The notes under the pieces were generated by a model. The model was not told where the DNA came from, made no database searches, and saw only the letters and a program-made list of their open reading frames with translations. Shown one piece after another: positions 35,564 to 44,587 of a stretch of 64,000 nucleotides of DNA. Source of the stretch: Selaginella moellendorffii (Eukaryota; Streptophyta; Lycopodiopsida; Selaginellales; Selaginellaceae); assembly GCF_000143415.4 (NCBI RefSeq), contig NW_003314350.1, positions 310,001 through 374,000 of the forward strand. The letters run 5' to 3'. Position numbers and translations under genes: made by a program. Positions within the stretch are counted from its first letter, which is position 1. Every line of letters begins with the position of its first letter.

Positions 35564-38040
35564 GAGACACTTCTTCAAAGGCAAAATAGGCAAGCACCAG
35601 CCAAGCTCAAACTGACAGTGGTCATAAAAAGCGAAAGCACGTTGCACAGTCGTCGGGATCAGAGGCGTTTGATTCGAAAAGGAAGAAGGGCAACGAAAAG
35701 ATGATAGGTAATGCCTCGCAGTCACCACCTCCTGACTCAGATTCTTATGGCGGACTCCCCTTCCCCAATCTCAATGGAGAGGTACAATGGATGAGGGATG
35801 CTTTTCAAGTCAGGGCCACGTTTTTCTCATCTCGTCGTCTTCGAAGGGTGCAAGAACGTGCAGAAACCATGTTAAGACAGTCGGGTGAGGATACGGTCCT
35901 AGGTCACGCACTAAAACAGGCTATGGATGTCTTGTATTTTGAGATGGAGACTCGGCCAGATGATTTTCCCAAGATGGTCCTGGAAGAACAAGCCATCCAG
36001 CCTGAGCAGCCTATGGAAGAAATGCAGGAGGGGGATGAGGAGCCAGAGAAAGATAATGAGCAGGAAGAGCAGAAGGACGAAGAGGAGGACAAAGAAGAGG
36101 AGGACGAAGAGGACTTGGATGGTCCTCACAATGGTGACGATCACAATAACAACGACGACGATGATGACGACGATGGCCAGCCTGAGGTGGCCAAAGAGCA
36201 GCGGAGGAAGGTCATACAAGATAAACCATCAGGTAAATAATAGTACATCCATTCCTAACCTTTTACCATTTCTAACATTGTCCATGTAGGTCGCAAAGCA
36301 AATGGTAAGTAGAGATTATTCAGTTGAATTAAGATACAAACTCTAGCCTTTAGTGTCGAGGAAGGATAGTGCCAAGCAAGGGTCGAAACGTATGTCCAAT
36401 CCTTCAGAATCAGCAGTGCGCCCAAGTGATATCGGTCCTAGTTCCTCAATAGCAGTTGATGGTAAATACAGTATAGTCGATTCAATGTGCTAATGAGTTT
36501 GTTTTTAGTAGCCAGTAGGGAGGATACCATCTCAATCGAAGGGAGATATTTGGACATGCATATGGATCCGCTAGTGGACTCTACTTGCCTGCAAGAGTCA
36601 TCAGAGCTGGTGGAGGCTACTATCCATATCAACGCCAAGCAAGCTGACCACGCTCCACTTGATGCTGCCCATACCACTGAGTCAATCTTGTCCACGTATC
36701 CAATTGACGGTGACCAGGCGCCATTGGACCCGCATGAGGCCGCCCCAGCCGCCGAGCCGGTCGTATCCTCATTTCCAACGGACTCAACGTGTGCCCAATC
36801 GTCTGACTACGCGCCATTGGAACCTCCCTACACCGCCCCTGCTGCCTGTTCGGTCATGTCCACTTTGCCAACGGAGGCACCAGCTGAAATGGCGTGTGAT
36901 CACACGCCATCGGAACCACCCCATGCCACTGTTAAGCCAGTTGTACCAGAGTCTATAGCTGAAATGGCATGTGCCCACACGCCATCGGATGCGATTGACC
37001 CCACATTGCAGAGGAGAGTATTTCCGCCCTTCACGTTTCCGCGACCAAAACCCTCTGAACGACCATCGGGAGCACCATTCGCTAATATTGTAGATGGTAA
37101 AATTGACTTGTACCATTCTTTATGCTGACGCATTTCATTTCAGAGTCACGGCGAAGGTATTGTATTGTTTTTGATCTGAACGGTGTCCTTTTCTCCCATG
37201 AGCGTGGCTCGTCCTCGAATGTCACTGCACCCTCCAAAGCCTGCGGTCGCAAGCTGGTCAAAAGAGACAGATTCACATTAATCACACGGGAGAAACTGCG
37301 GGATCTAATAATGACCATGCGACACTTAAAACAAAGGGCCGGGTTCAATTTGCAATTGGGAGTTTGGACATCCATGATGCGCCACAATGCATTAACGTTG
37401 CTACAGATGATGCACGATCAGACGCGAGTAATATTACCATTTGACTTTCTCCTAACACAGGAGGATTGCTTGACTATGGTCCATGTGAGGGGTAGCAAGC
37501 CCATCTTCGTCAAACCAGAGCCTGTAGTGATGAACCGGACTGCTAGGCCAAGTGAAATCCTCATCATCAATGACTCGCCAATTAAAACTGTAGCGAACAC
37601 GCACACATATGCAGTGCACCCCATCTCTTGCAATATAGAAACTAGGGAGAAGAAACCGTATGTTCTGGGGGACCTTGCAGAACGGCTTGGAGCGATGGTG
37701 ATAGAGAACCGGCCAGTCCAGGAGGTGGCTGCAGAAATCAACCAAATGGCAGATGGAACGGTATATCAGAAGCCATTTGATCGGACAGACACTAGTCATC
37801 ATTTATGGCATGTATATTGTCTAGCCAAGCACTATCCGCATCTCCATAATCTGCTCAATCGGATGGGTTTTTCGACCACTGAACATGAGCGTGGACATAT
37901 TAGAGAAGAGATGGCATTACTATTGGGTTTAAATCCTGATAGTGTGGAGAGTGATGAAATTCCAAGATTATTGTATAGGCGTTGGAGGCAAAAAATAACA
38001 GTCTGAGATGGCATGTATTTATTTAAAAATGTAACTTATT

Positions 38041-38587
38041 ATGGCATGGGGTTCCATGCCATTGTATTAATATTAAAAGACAATTCTTTGAGAGGATTTG
38101 CATTATACTAGAAGTGTTACAGCATGTTATTGGAAGTCTACGAAGTTGTTTTATTAATAAGGGGAAAGTAAAGATTGAATGGGGACTTGGGCTCCACCTA
38201 GACTCGGAGCAACTGAGCCAATATTAAAAGGATGGAAAGAAATTGGACGATGATGACAAGGAGAAGAAAGAGGTGAAGCAGTGGCAGGGGGAGGAGAAGT
38301 GATTGAGTAGACATTTCCTTGTTTAAAATAAAATGGCATGTGCCTCAATGCAGTTGAATTTTGTTATATTTATATACTATATAAAGGTTTGGAAACCTTA
38401 TTTTACAAGTGGGATAATGACAATTCCCACTTTAACAAAATAGAGCTTTTGTGCTATACCTTTGGGTTTTGTTTTTCTCAAATTGTTAATAACTATGTTG
38501 ATAATTCCATGGGAATTTCAAGTTCTTATAGCAGTCTATAATTGCCTAATAGAAACTCCAAATGTTTTGAAATTCAAAATTTATAAG
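38041..38587. other. 3' flank of the composite element
   Basis: Contains two terminal-side palindromes (38041-38062, nearly perfect, and 38333-38353, weak). The first lies 35 bp after the HAD gene stop and could fold in the 3' untranslated region. No gene or terminal repeat recognised. Confidence 0.4.
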
Positions 38588-39404
38588 TTCTTCATGAATT
38601 AAATTTAAATTCAAATTCAATAGTTCAATTCAATTCAAGGTATTTGGAATATTCTTTGATATGACAACCTGAATAAATAAATTTGAGTTTAATAATACAC
38701 ATCTAGACAAAAAGATTATTTCAATTGTTGGCTGCCATGGCTAGAGACACATCATTCCCCTACTCTGCTTTCATCTTGGCAAAACAGCTCTAAGGTTGAT
38801 TTCCTAAATCACATTGGATTTTTATGCTCACCACTCGGACATCCTATGAATAACTCAATCCAGAGCTCATCTTGAGAATTTCAATTGTGCTAGTCATATA
38901 GTTCATCACAATTATGATCTGATGGGCATTAGCCTCAGTCAGTGCCTATCAATCACACCCAGAGGTTTGCTATATCTAGGTCTGTGAGTTACCATGCTGC
39001 GCTGTTGTGATGATCTTTGACTATTCTTTGTCTATGATCCAAAGAAGCTCATGAAACTAGCTAAGGAGATCAGGTCACGGTCTGTCAAGGAGGTGTTTAA
39101 GGCCATCCACTTGCTAGGCATGGTAGAAATTTCTTTATGCCGATCAAATCTGTCATGCACTACTCTCACATTGCCTTTCTTATGTCACGTTCATGTATGT
39201 GTGGCAATCACAAAAGGTAAAAAGATCTCTCATTGCTTCTTCCTTGTCAAGGATGCCTAGAGCAACCACCCTACTGGCTCTTGAGGAGTTGGGTGCCCGT
39301 ACATCCTGCCAGCCTTGGCCATGGCAGCAACAAGGCCGTCAATGCCTATAGAAAAATATTGCCCAATTCCCTTTGTGCACGATAGAGCTGCTGTCAGGAG
39401 TGAG

Positions 39405-39502
39405 AGGGGGAGGAAAGGAGAAGAGAAGAGAGGAGAGGGGAGGGGGAGGAAGAGGTGTGGGAGAGAGAGAGAGGAGAGGGAGGGGAGACGTAGAAGTAAA
39501 AA
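39405..39502 (+). repeat. GA-rich low-complexity tract
   Basis: About 100 bp, almost all purine (GAGAGGGGAGGAAAG-type). No coding evidence. The surrounding 38660-40120 shows no gene that I recognise. Confidence 0.7.
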
Positions 39503-40126
39503 ATCATTTTAAGTGTTTATTATAACATATTAACCACTTAGATTAATAATATCACTAGAAAAATATTTGAATTATCTCTTAAAATAATCTTAAATTTTTT
39601 ATTTTATCAATTGATCTCTAATCAAGTTTATTCTGATTTTAATAAAATTTATTATAATGACATAAGGAGTTAAAATCTCTATAACATTTTGTGATGCTAA
39701 TTGAACAGTTCAAATTTGAATTCAAAATTTGAATGAATTGAACTTAATTGAATTCAAAGCAAAAAAAGTTAATTTGAATTCCAAAAATATTGAATCCATC
39801 TGACTTATGTTATCATTTTTTCATTTTCCAGAGGGAAGGATAGTGTAATGTCTTTCAATACATATATGTATATGGTGCTAATTTTTGTAGTATAGCATAT
39901 TAACTGTCCTTTTGAGATTGAATCTGGTCTATCTATTTTTCTATATAAGCAAGGGTCTAAACCCAAATTAATATATTTATCCTATATCTCAAGCACTCAT
40001 AATAAGAAATATTAGTAAATTAATTAAGCTATATATACTAAAGTTAAAATGAAAGGATAAAAGTCTTTAGTCAACTATCTTAAATATATAAACTATTTGG
40101 CATAATGTATTTTAAAATATATTTTA

Positions 40127-40203
40127 ATCATTAGTTAACAAGTGTAAATTAATGGTATATATATCATTTATATACCATTAATTTAAACTTGTTAACTAAT
40201 GAT
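40127..40203. repeat. AT-rich inverted repeat after the lectin gene
   Basis: ATCATTAGTTAACAAGTGTA... at 40127-40161 pairs with 40170-40203 over about 34 bp around a short loop. It lies some 30 bp beyond the lectin stop codon, so it may fold in the 3' untranslated region, or be a tiny MITE. Confidence 0.75.
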
Positions 40204-40233
40204 AAAGATATATTTGGATGATATAATTGTATA

Positions 40234-41127
40234 TCATTTTATACAATTAGGATGATTTTGTGTTCCTGTAGACCACCAAATATGATTTGGTGATTTTAGT
40301 GAATAAATTACAAGATTACAGTCATCTTGTATTGTCATGAATGTAAGAAATAAACAATAAGGTTGATTAATGCAATATTTACCACTAGACCAAATTACTG
40401 TTTTAAAATTTGTCTTTAATACAAGATTACCATCATTTTGTAAAGTAAGTTCACAAAATCCAATATATGTTTTTATAACTCTAGACATCCACACAAGTTT
40501 TTGACCAGAATATAATACAAGTTTACAGTCTGTTGATATAAAAAGTATATTTTTCCCATTTGGAGATATTAAATATTCAGAAGTTCTTAAGCTATGCTTA
40601 TAAAAACCTGAAATTAATGTACTTTTTGTAGTATCACAAGTTTTAGGATCTTTATAAGAAATGGTATGTAAAGATTTTGAACTGTAAATATCATCAGTAA
40701 TATTCCACCAATAATATATAGTATATGCAATTCTATAGTTTAAAGATTTAATATCACACATACTAGAGCGTGCATTTAGCATTGCATCAGTATAATGTTT
40801 TCTTAACGACCGAAATCCAGTTCTAAGTGCACGACCATTAACTGTATATTCAAATTTATCCTTACCAAATAAACAATTTGGAGTATTTGCTTCCATACGA
40901 TCTATCATTAAAAGAGCAGCTCCTCTACCAAAATTAACAGACATCCAATTGTCATAAGTAGAAGAATAATCAGGAAATGAATTATTAATTTGTGCTTCAA
41001 GTACTCTAAATCCATGTTCAATAATTACATCAACTTCATCTTGAAGTAATGTGTAATTATCCCCCCAAACTATTGCACTTGAAACCATATCTACAAAAAA
41101 TAGGATCATATATGCTAAAAATAACAT
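40234..41127 (-). CDS. Secreted bulb-type (B-) lectin domain protein
   Basis: A single-exon frame of 297 aa from the ATG at 41127. The hydrophobic N-terminus (MLFLAYMILFFVDMVSSA) is a likely signal peptide. Residues about 20-165 form a Cys-containing domain that I do not recognise. The C-terminal part (about 170-297) is a GNA-like B-lectin with three repeats: the mannose-site consensus QxDxNxVxY is intact in the third (QDDCNLVIY), nearly intact in the second (QNDGNLVLK) and degenerate in the first (STDCKLVLY). Plant members bind mannose glycans and often act in defence. The gene is strikingly AT-rich and sits in the 3-kb block missing from the paralogous duplicate. No stops or frameshifts, so it may be functional. 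Confidence 0.75.
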   Translation of the reverse strand: MLFLAYMILFFVDMVSSAIVWGDNYTLLQDEVDVIIEHGFRVLEAQINNSFPDYSSTYDNWMSVNFGRGAALLMIDRMEANTPNCLFGKDKFEYTVNGRALRTGFRSLRKHYTDAMLNARSSMCDIKSLNYRIAYTIYYWWNITDDIYSSKSLHTISYKDPKTCDTTKSTLISGFYKHSLRTSEYLISPNGKNILFISTDCKLVLYSGQKLVWMSRVIKTYIGFCELTLQNDGNLVLKTNFKTVIWSSGKYCINQPYCLFLTFMTIQDDCNLVIYSLKSPNHIWWSTGTQNHPNCIK

Positions 41128-42924
41128 ATTTAAGATTTCTAAATAAAATCATTTTATAGTGGTTTTAATTATTTTCTTTTATCTAGTAGATTAGTAATAG
41201 TATCTCTCTTTTAAAAATATTATCTTCTGTTTAAAGTTGTATATACATTTGTAGACACATTGTATGTACTATTTTATATTAAATATTGACTATTTTTTAT
41301 GCAAGCAACAGTAACCAAGACTTCTCCCAGGTCATGCATGACACACAGATCTACTGAATATCTCAAGATACCTGCGACACCTCCTTGATCATGCCAAGTA
41401 CTGCCCATCAGACTCTACTCTGAATATTCCCTTTTGACCTTTACTAAAGAAAAAATGTGTAATAGTCTCCACCTTAAAATATCAAACTCTGCAACCTTGG
41501 AAAGCTTCTTGATAAACTCTTTATTGCTGCACAATTGAAAGGTACTCCTCTTCAAAAGTGAAAACAATTGATTGCTTCAGATTTGAGTTGGCTACAGATG
41601 TTTTGCAAGACTGGTCTTGGCCATCCATATTGGTAGTAAAACTGGACATCCAAGGCATTGCTATTCAGCTGCAGTGCCAAGTGGAAATTTCACTGTACTC
41701 TTGTATGTTACAAAATTCAAGACAACTAATGAGGAATTCAATTTCCAATGCTGCAGCAGCAAATTCTTTGTGTAGTTTGGTCACTTGTAAAGCCATGCAG
41801 TCTTAACACTCCCAGCTGCACAAACTCACTGCCACTGGGTCCAAGCATGGCTGCGTTCTAGACACCACTTACCTGACCCAGTTCGCTTTTTCCAGGGAGC
41901 TCGATGAACTTGGAATACGAACCCATAATTTTTTCTCTTCCTCTTTCCTTTAGTCCTTGAAAGATTTCCTTATCTTTGTCACAGCTTCGCTCACAAACTC
42001 AAGCCACAGTTTTGGTCGATCCATTACTCCTGTTGCTATTGCATTGCTCTTCTTTTTCGGAAAGACCAGACCACCTTCCCATCCATCCTTGAGCATTTGC
42101 TTCCCTAGAGAGCTTTGGTAATGCTTGTCGTCTACTCCATCTGTAAGAGACCTCCCTCTAAAGTTTGGAGCCTGGATTCTCGATCAAGACTTGGTTGTGG
42201 TTGCTTGTCGATGTGTTCTTTATTGATCTGTTTGTGTGTCCTTGTGGATCAGCAAACTGGAGCTTGTTGTCAAGGGGTTAGAGTGTGCTCACGACCGAGA
42301 CAAAGTCAAAATCATGGGTTTCTCTTTTGTTTTAGACTAAGTCTGATTAATTAGTGGGGGATTAGTAATAATCCTAGGGCTATGACCCTTTGTGAGGATG
42401 AGAGATGATATACAAAAGAGGGCTTGATAGAAAGTAAAGAGCAAGTAGTGGTGTGATGGAGAACAATGATGGCATTGCCGAAGAGGCCAGTGCCAAAGAG
42501 GACAAACCTCCAGACAGCCACAGTGACAATTAGCATTGGAGCGTGAGGAGGCTTAAGTCCCTAGGCAGCAATTGTTTCTCCGTGCTTGCTCGTCTTGGTG
42601 TTCGTGGAGTTCCCCTCCACACTTGTTCGCTATCCTTGCATCACCGAACACCTCTTCGCAAACTCCCCTCACGAACTTAATCCCGTCTCATCTAGATGCA
42701 GCAAGACAAGCCATCATGGCCGTCTTCTCGCAAGCTTCTCAGTCTTTTGTGCTGGATTTAAAATTTGGGACAAATGCTTTCACCAGGGGGAGCAGCAAGC
42801 CTTTGAGGCAGTGATTGAACAACCCTTCATAGTAGCAGCCTAGAAAAAATGAAGTGAGTAGGTGCTCCTATACAATTTCTAATGCTTATATACCTCGCAA
42901 TATGAAGTAATTTGTTTTTCGCAG

Positions 42925-43134
42925 TACTGCCATGCACGGCTCCAACTTGCCTTGTCCTTGAATGCCAAAATGAATGGACCTTTTGAAGGATCATCATTGC
43001 TTCCAGTAGGAACTGGTACTCATAACACTGGAAGAACCGGCTCAAATGCAATCATTGTTGCTGAGGACAATAAGTTTGTGCTGTGTGCACTCACCAGATC
43101 TTCCTTGGCTGCAAACAGTTTTTCATCAGGATAA
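42925..43134 (+). other. Exon-like open frame, unknown protein
   Basis: After TTTTTCGCAG the frame reads 69 codons (YCHARLQLALSLNAKMNG... LAANSFSSG) and ends TAA. A GTGAGT donor-like site lies about 70 bp upstream (about 42851). The paralogue at 24207-24418 has a stop here, so copy 2 is the better-preserved one. I do not recognise the family and could not join it confidently to an upstream exon. Confidence 0.35.
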
Positions 43135-43409
43135 GAGAAACAAAAGAAAGAAGAATAAAAATGCTGCTCCTTCAACCTGGTAAATTTGGACGATAGGCCA
43201 TTGAAAATCTGAATATACTCACGCCTCAGAATCTATCAAGAACTTTCTGGAAGTTATGTGTGACAAAGATGAAGCTCCACCAGGAACACACCTTCAGACC
43301 TAAGCAGCAAATGAATTAAGGAAAACCCTACCTTTGAAGTGATTCAACCACCAGAATTTTATCTCTTTGTGAGTCCTTCAGTGTTGCACCAATGATGAAT
43401 ATTAGCTTG

Positions 43410-44124
43410 GTGCTAAAGATGAAAATAGTAATTCATGGTAAGGTCTTTATAAAATGGTTTAACATTTGATGAGGACATTGAATGGGTGGTGGAGTTGTGA
43501 GACACAAATCCTTATGCCCCAAAGTGGAGTTGAAAGGGTGCCATATGGTAATGGTCGAAGCAAAAGTTCAACGAAGGTAACACGTTTGGAAAAAAGGCTC
43601 CAACTCCGAAAATCAAGATCAAGAGTGGAACTCCTAAAGAAGTCTTCAAGGAATAAGTATGAAGTGATTAGTAAGCGAGTCATTAAAAAATGATATAAGA
43701 GGGACTGATATATGGCAAGTGTTATGACACAAGGAAGTGTCGAGACTAACTCCAAGATGGAGTTTGAGATGGAGTCCGAGAAGGAATCCGAGATGGAGTT
43801 TAAGATGAAGTCTGAGAAGGAGTCCGAGATGGGGACTGATACCAAGATTGAGACTGAGACCAAGACCGAGACTGAGACCGAAACCAAGACCAAGTTCGAG
43901 TCTGAGTTCGAGAGTGAAAGCCCAAAGCAATTGTCTCACAAACTAAGGGGTTTGAGCTCCAAAAGGATATAGTGGGAGGACTTTAATAGAACTAATTTGG
44001 CCAAGAAAGGCTAGTGTGACCAAAGCTTTAACTTCCTCTTCCAAGTGGCTCTGAGGTGACACTAAGGTTGTACCCACGTGGTGAGTGATGATATAACCAT
44101 TGGGGAGTCCAAAGTTAGAGTGAA
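43410..44124 (+). mobile_element. Family-B LTR fragment with interior edge
   Basis: 43410-43495 matches the interior edge of family-B elements and ends in the polypurine tract GGGTGGTGGAGT. The LTR starts TGTGAGACACAAATCC at 43496 and carries a minisatellite at about 43741-43918 and the GAAAGCCCAAAG block. It stops at 44124, where the LTR of element C begins after GTGAA. Confidence 0.75.
43741..43918. repeat. LTR minisatellite, array 7
   Basis: GAGTCCGAGATGGA- and GAGACCGA-type units, the same family as the 2693-3238 array but in the opposite orientation. The frames that read through it are repeat artefacts. Confidence 0.9.
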
Positions 44125-44448
44125 TGTCAAGACCCCCAACAAGATCAGGATTGGAAAATGTAAAAGACAAAGAGAAAAGCTAGTGGAGGCCTTAGACTGG
44201 CATTAATTCAGATTGTGGAGAAATGGAACAAGGCTAATCTATATATACTATAGGTTGATGAAGCTCCACCACTCTTGGATTGAGGACAGCCTAAATATAG
44301 CTGAGGTCGAGGAGGTGCCACATCATCATCAGGAATGTGGTTCGAGAATCAAGAATCATACGGGAAATCAGAGAGTCAGGAATATGGTCTACAAGTTAGG
44401 AATCCGGCAAGAGTCAGGAATGTGGCAAAAATTGGGGGATTCTTGACA
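44125..44448 (-). repeat. 3' LTR of element C
   Basis: 324 bp with short inverted ends TGTCAAGA / TCTTGACA. On the minus strand it is preceded by a purine tract (GAGGAGGGGGTGC). Much shorter than the family A and B LTRs, so C is a separate lineage. Confidence 0.8.
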
Positions 44449-44587
44449 GCACCCCCTCCTCAAGAACAAGTGGAACAAGGATGTGAATGAGAACGAAGAG
44501 GAGGATGAGATGGGCATCAAGGGATGGGAGATGGAGAATGAAAAGAATGAAGACTGGGATGAGAAGGATAGTAGTGGTAGAAGTCCT

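Larger units (their letters stand above)
32460..38006 (+). pseudogene. Ten-exon gene: ParB-like domain fused to FCP1/NIF-type HAD domain
   Basis: Proposed exons: 32460-32462 (ATG), 32702-33880, 33935-35249, 35300-35386, 35425-35514, 35564-36232, 36290-36304, 36354-36461, 36509-37096, 37144-38006. All introns are GT-AG. The exons total 4917 nt, exactly 1639 codons. A ParB-like segment starts at residue about 224 (YTIDVSRID) and has VSGQHSSLA at about 300. After unrecognised helical sequence come an acidic E/D tract (exon 6) and Pro-rich repeats (exon 9). The last exon has an FCP1-like fold: DLNGV (about 1362), GVWTSM, LIINDSP (about 1490). TGA at 33515 and TAG at 34604 and 35587 interrupt the frame, so this copy is probably a recent pseudogene. 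A role in DNA modification or transposon control is possible but unproven. Confidence 0.65.
25190..38353. mobile_element. Candidate large composite DNA transposon
   Basis: Boundaries are approximate and set by the first and last copies of a 22-bp palindrome seen only in this interval. It contains a minus-strand transposase-like gene (26279-29347) and a divergent ParB-like/HAD gene (32460-38006), separated by a structured 3.1-kb spacer. En/Spm (CACTA) elements are known to carry many copies of a short transposase-binding motif near their ends. Here the repeats are spread throughout. I did not find terminal inverted repeats or a target duplication, so calling it one element is inference from shared repeats and gene content. 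Confidence 0.55.
25279..38353. repeat. Dispersed 22-bp palindrome family (about 28 copies)
   Basis: The half-site ATGGCATGAGG meets its own reverse complement. Start positions seen: 25190 (partial), 25279, 25879, 26039, 26185, 27527, 27584, 29430, 29500, 29536, 29697, 29795, 30410 (half), 30482, 31339, 31418, 31577, 31712, 32488, 32565, 32625, 33902, 35392, 35533, 36889, 36964, 38041, 38333. The copies at 29697 and 36889 are perfect. Variation is mostly R/Y transitions (CATG or CGTG; GGCC or GCCC at the centre). A variant class starts ATTGCATGAGCCCAC. Copies fall in the spacer, in introns and in coding sequence. Confidence 0.9.
38588..43308. repeat. Segmental duplication, copy 2 (long form)
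   Basis: The left 70 bp and the right 1.67 kb (41640-43308) match copy 1 at 22838-24592. The intervening 38656-41636, with the lectin gene, is absent from copy 1. Either copy 1 lost 3 kb or copy 2 gained it. The junction words (GGAATA and GGTAGTA) show only slight similarity. Confidence 0.85.

Noticed and set aside
35904-36219. Minus-strand hydrophobic and Ser-rich ORFs
   Set aside because: Antisense shadows of the acidic E/D tract of exon 6.
25190-38353. CACTA terminal inverted repeats for the composite element
   Set aside because: I looked for CACTA/TAGTG pairs at both edges and did not find a convincing pair, so superfamily assignment is left open.
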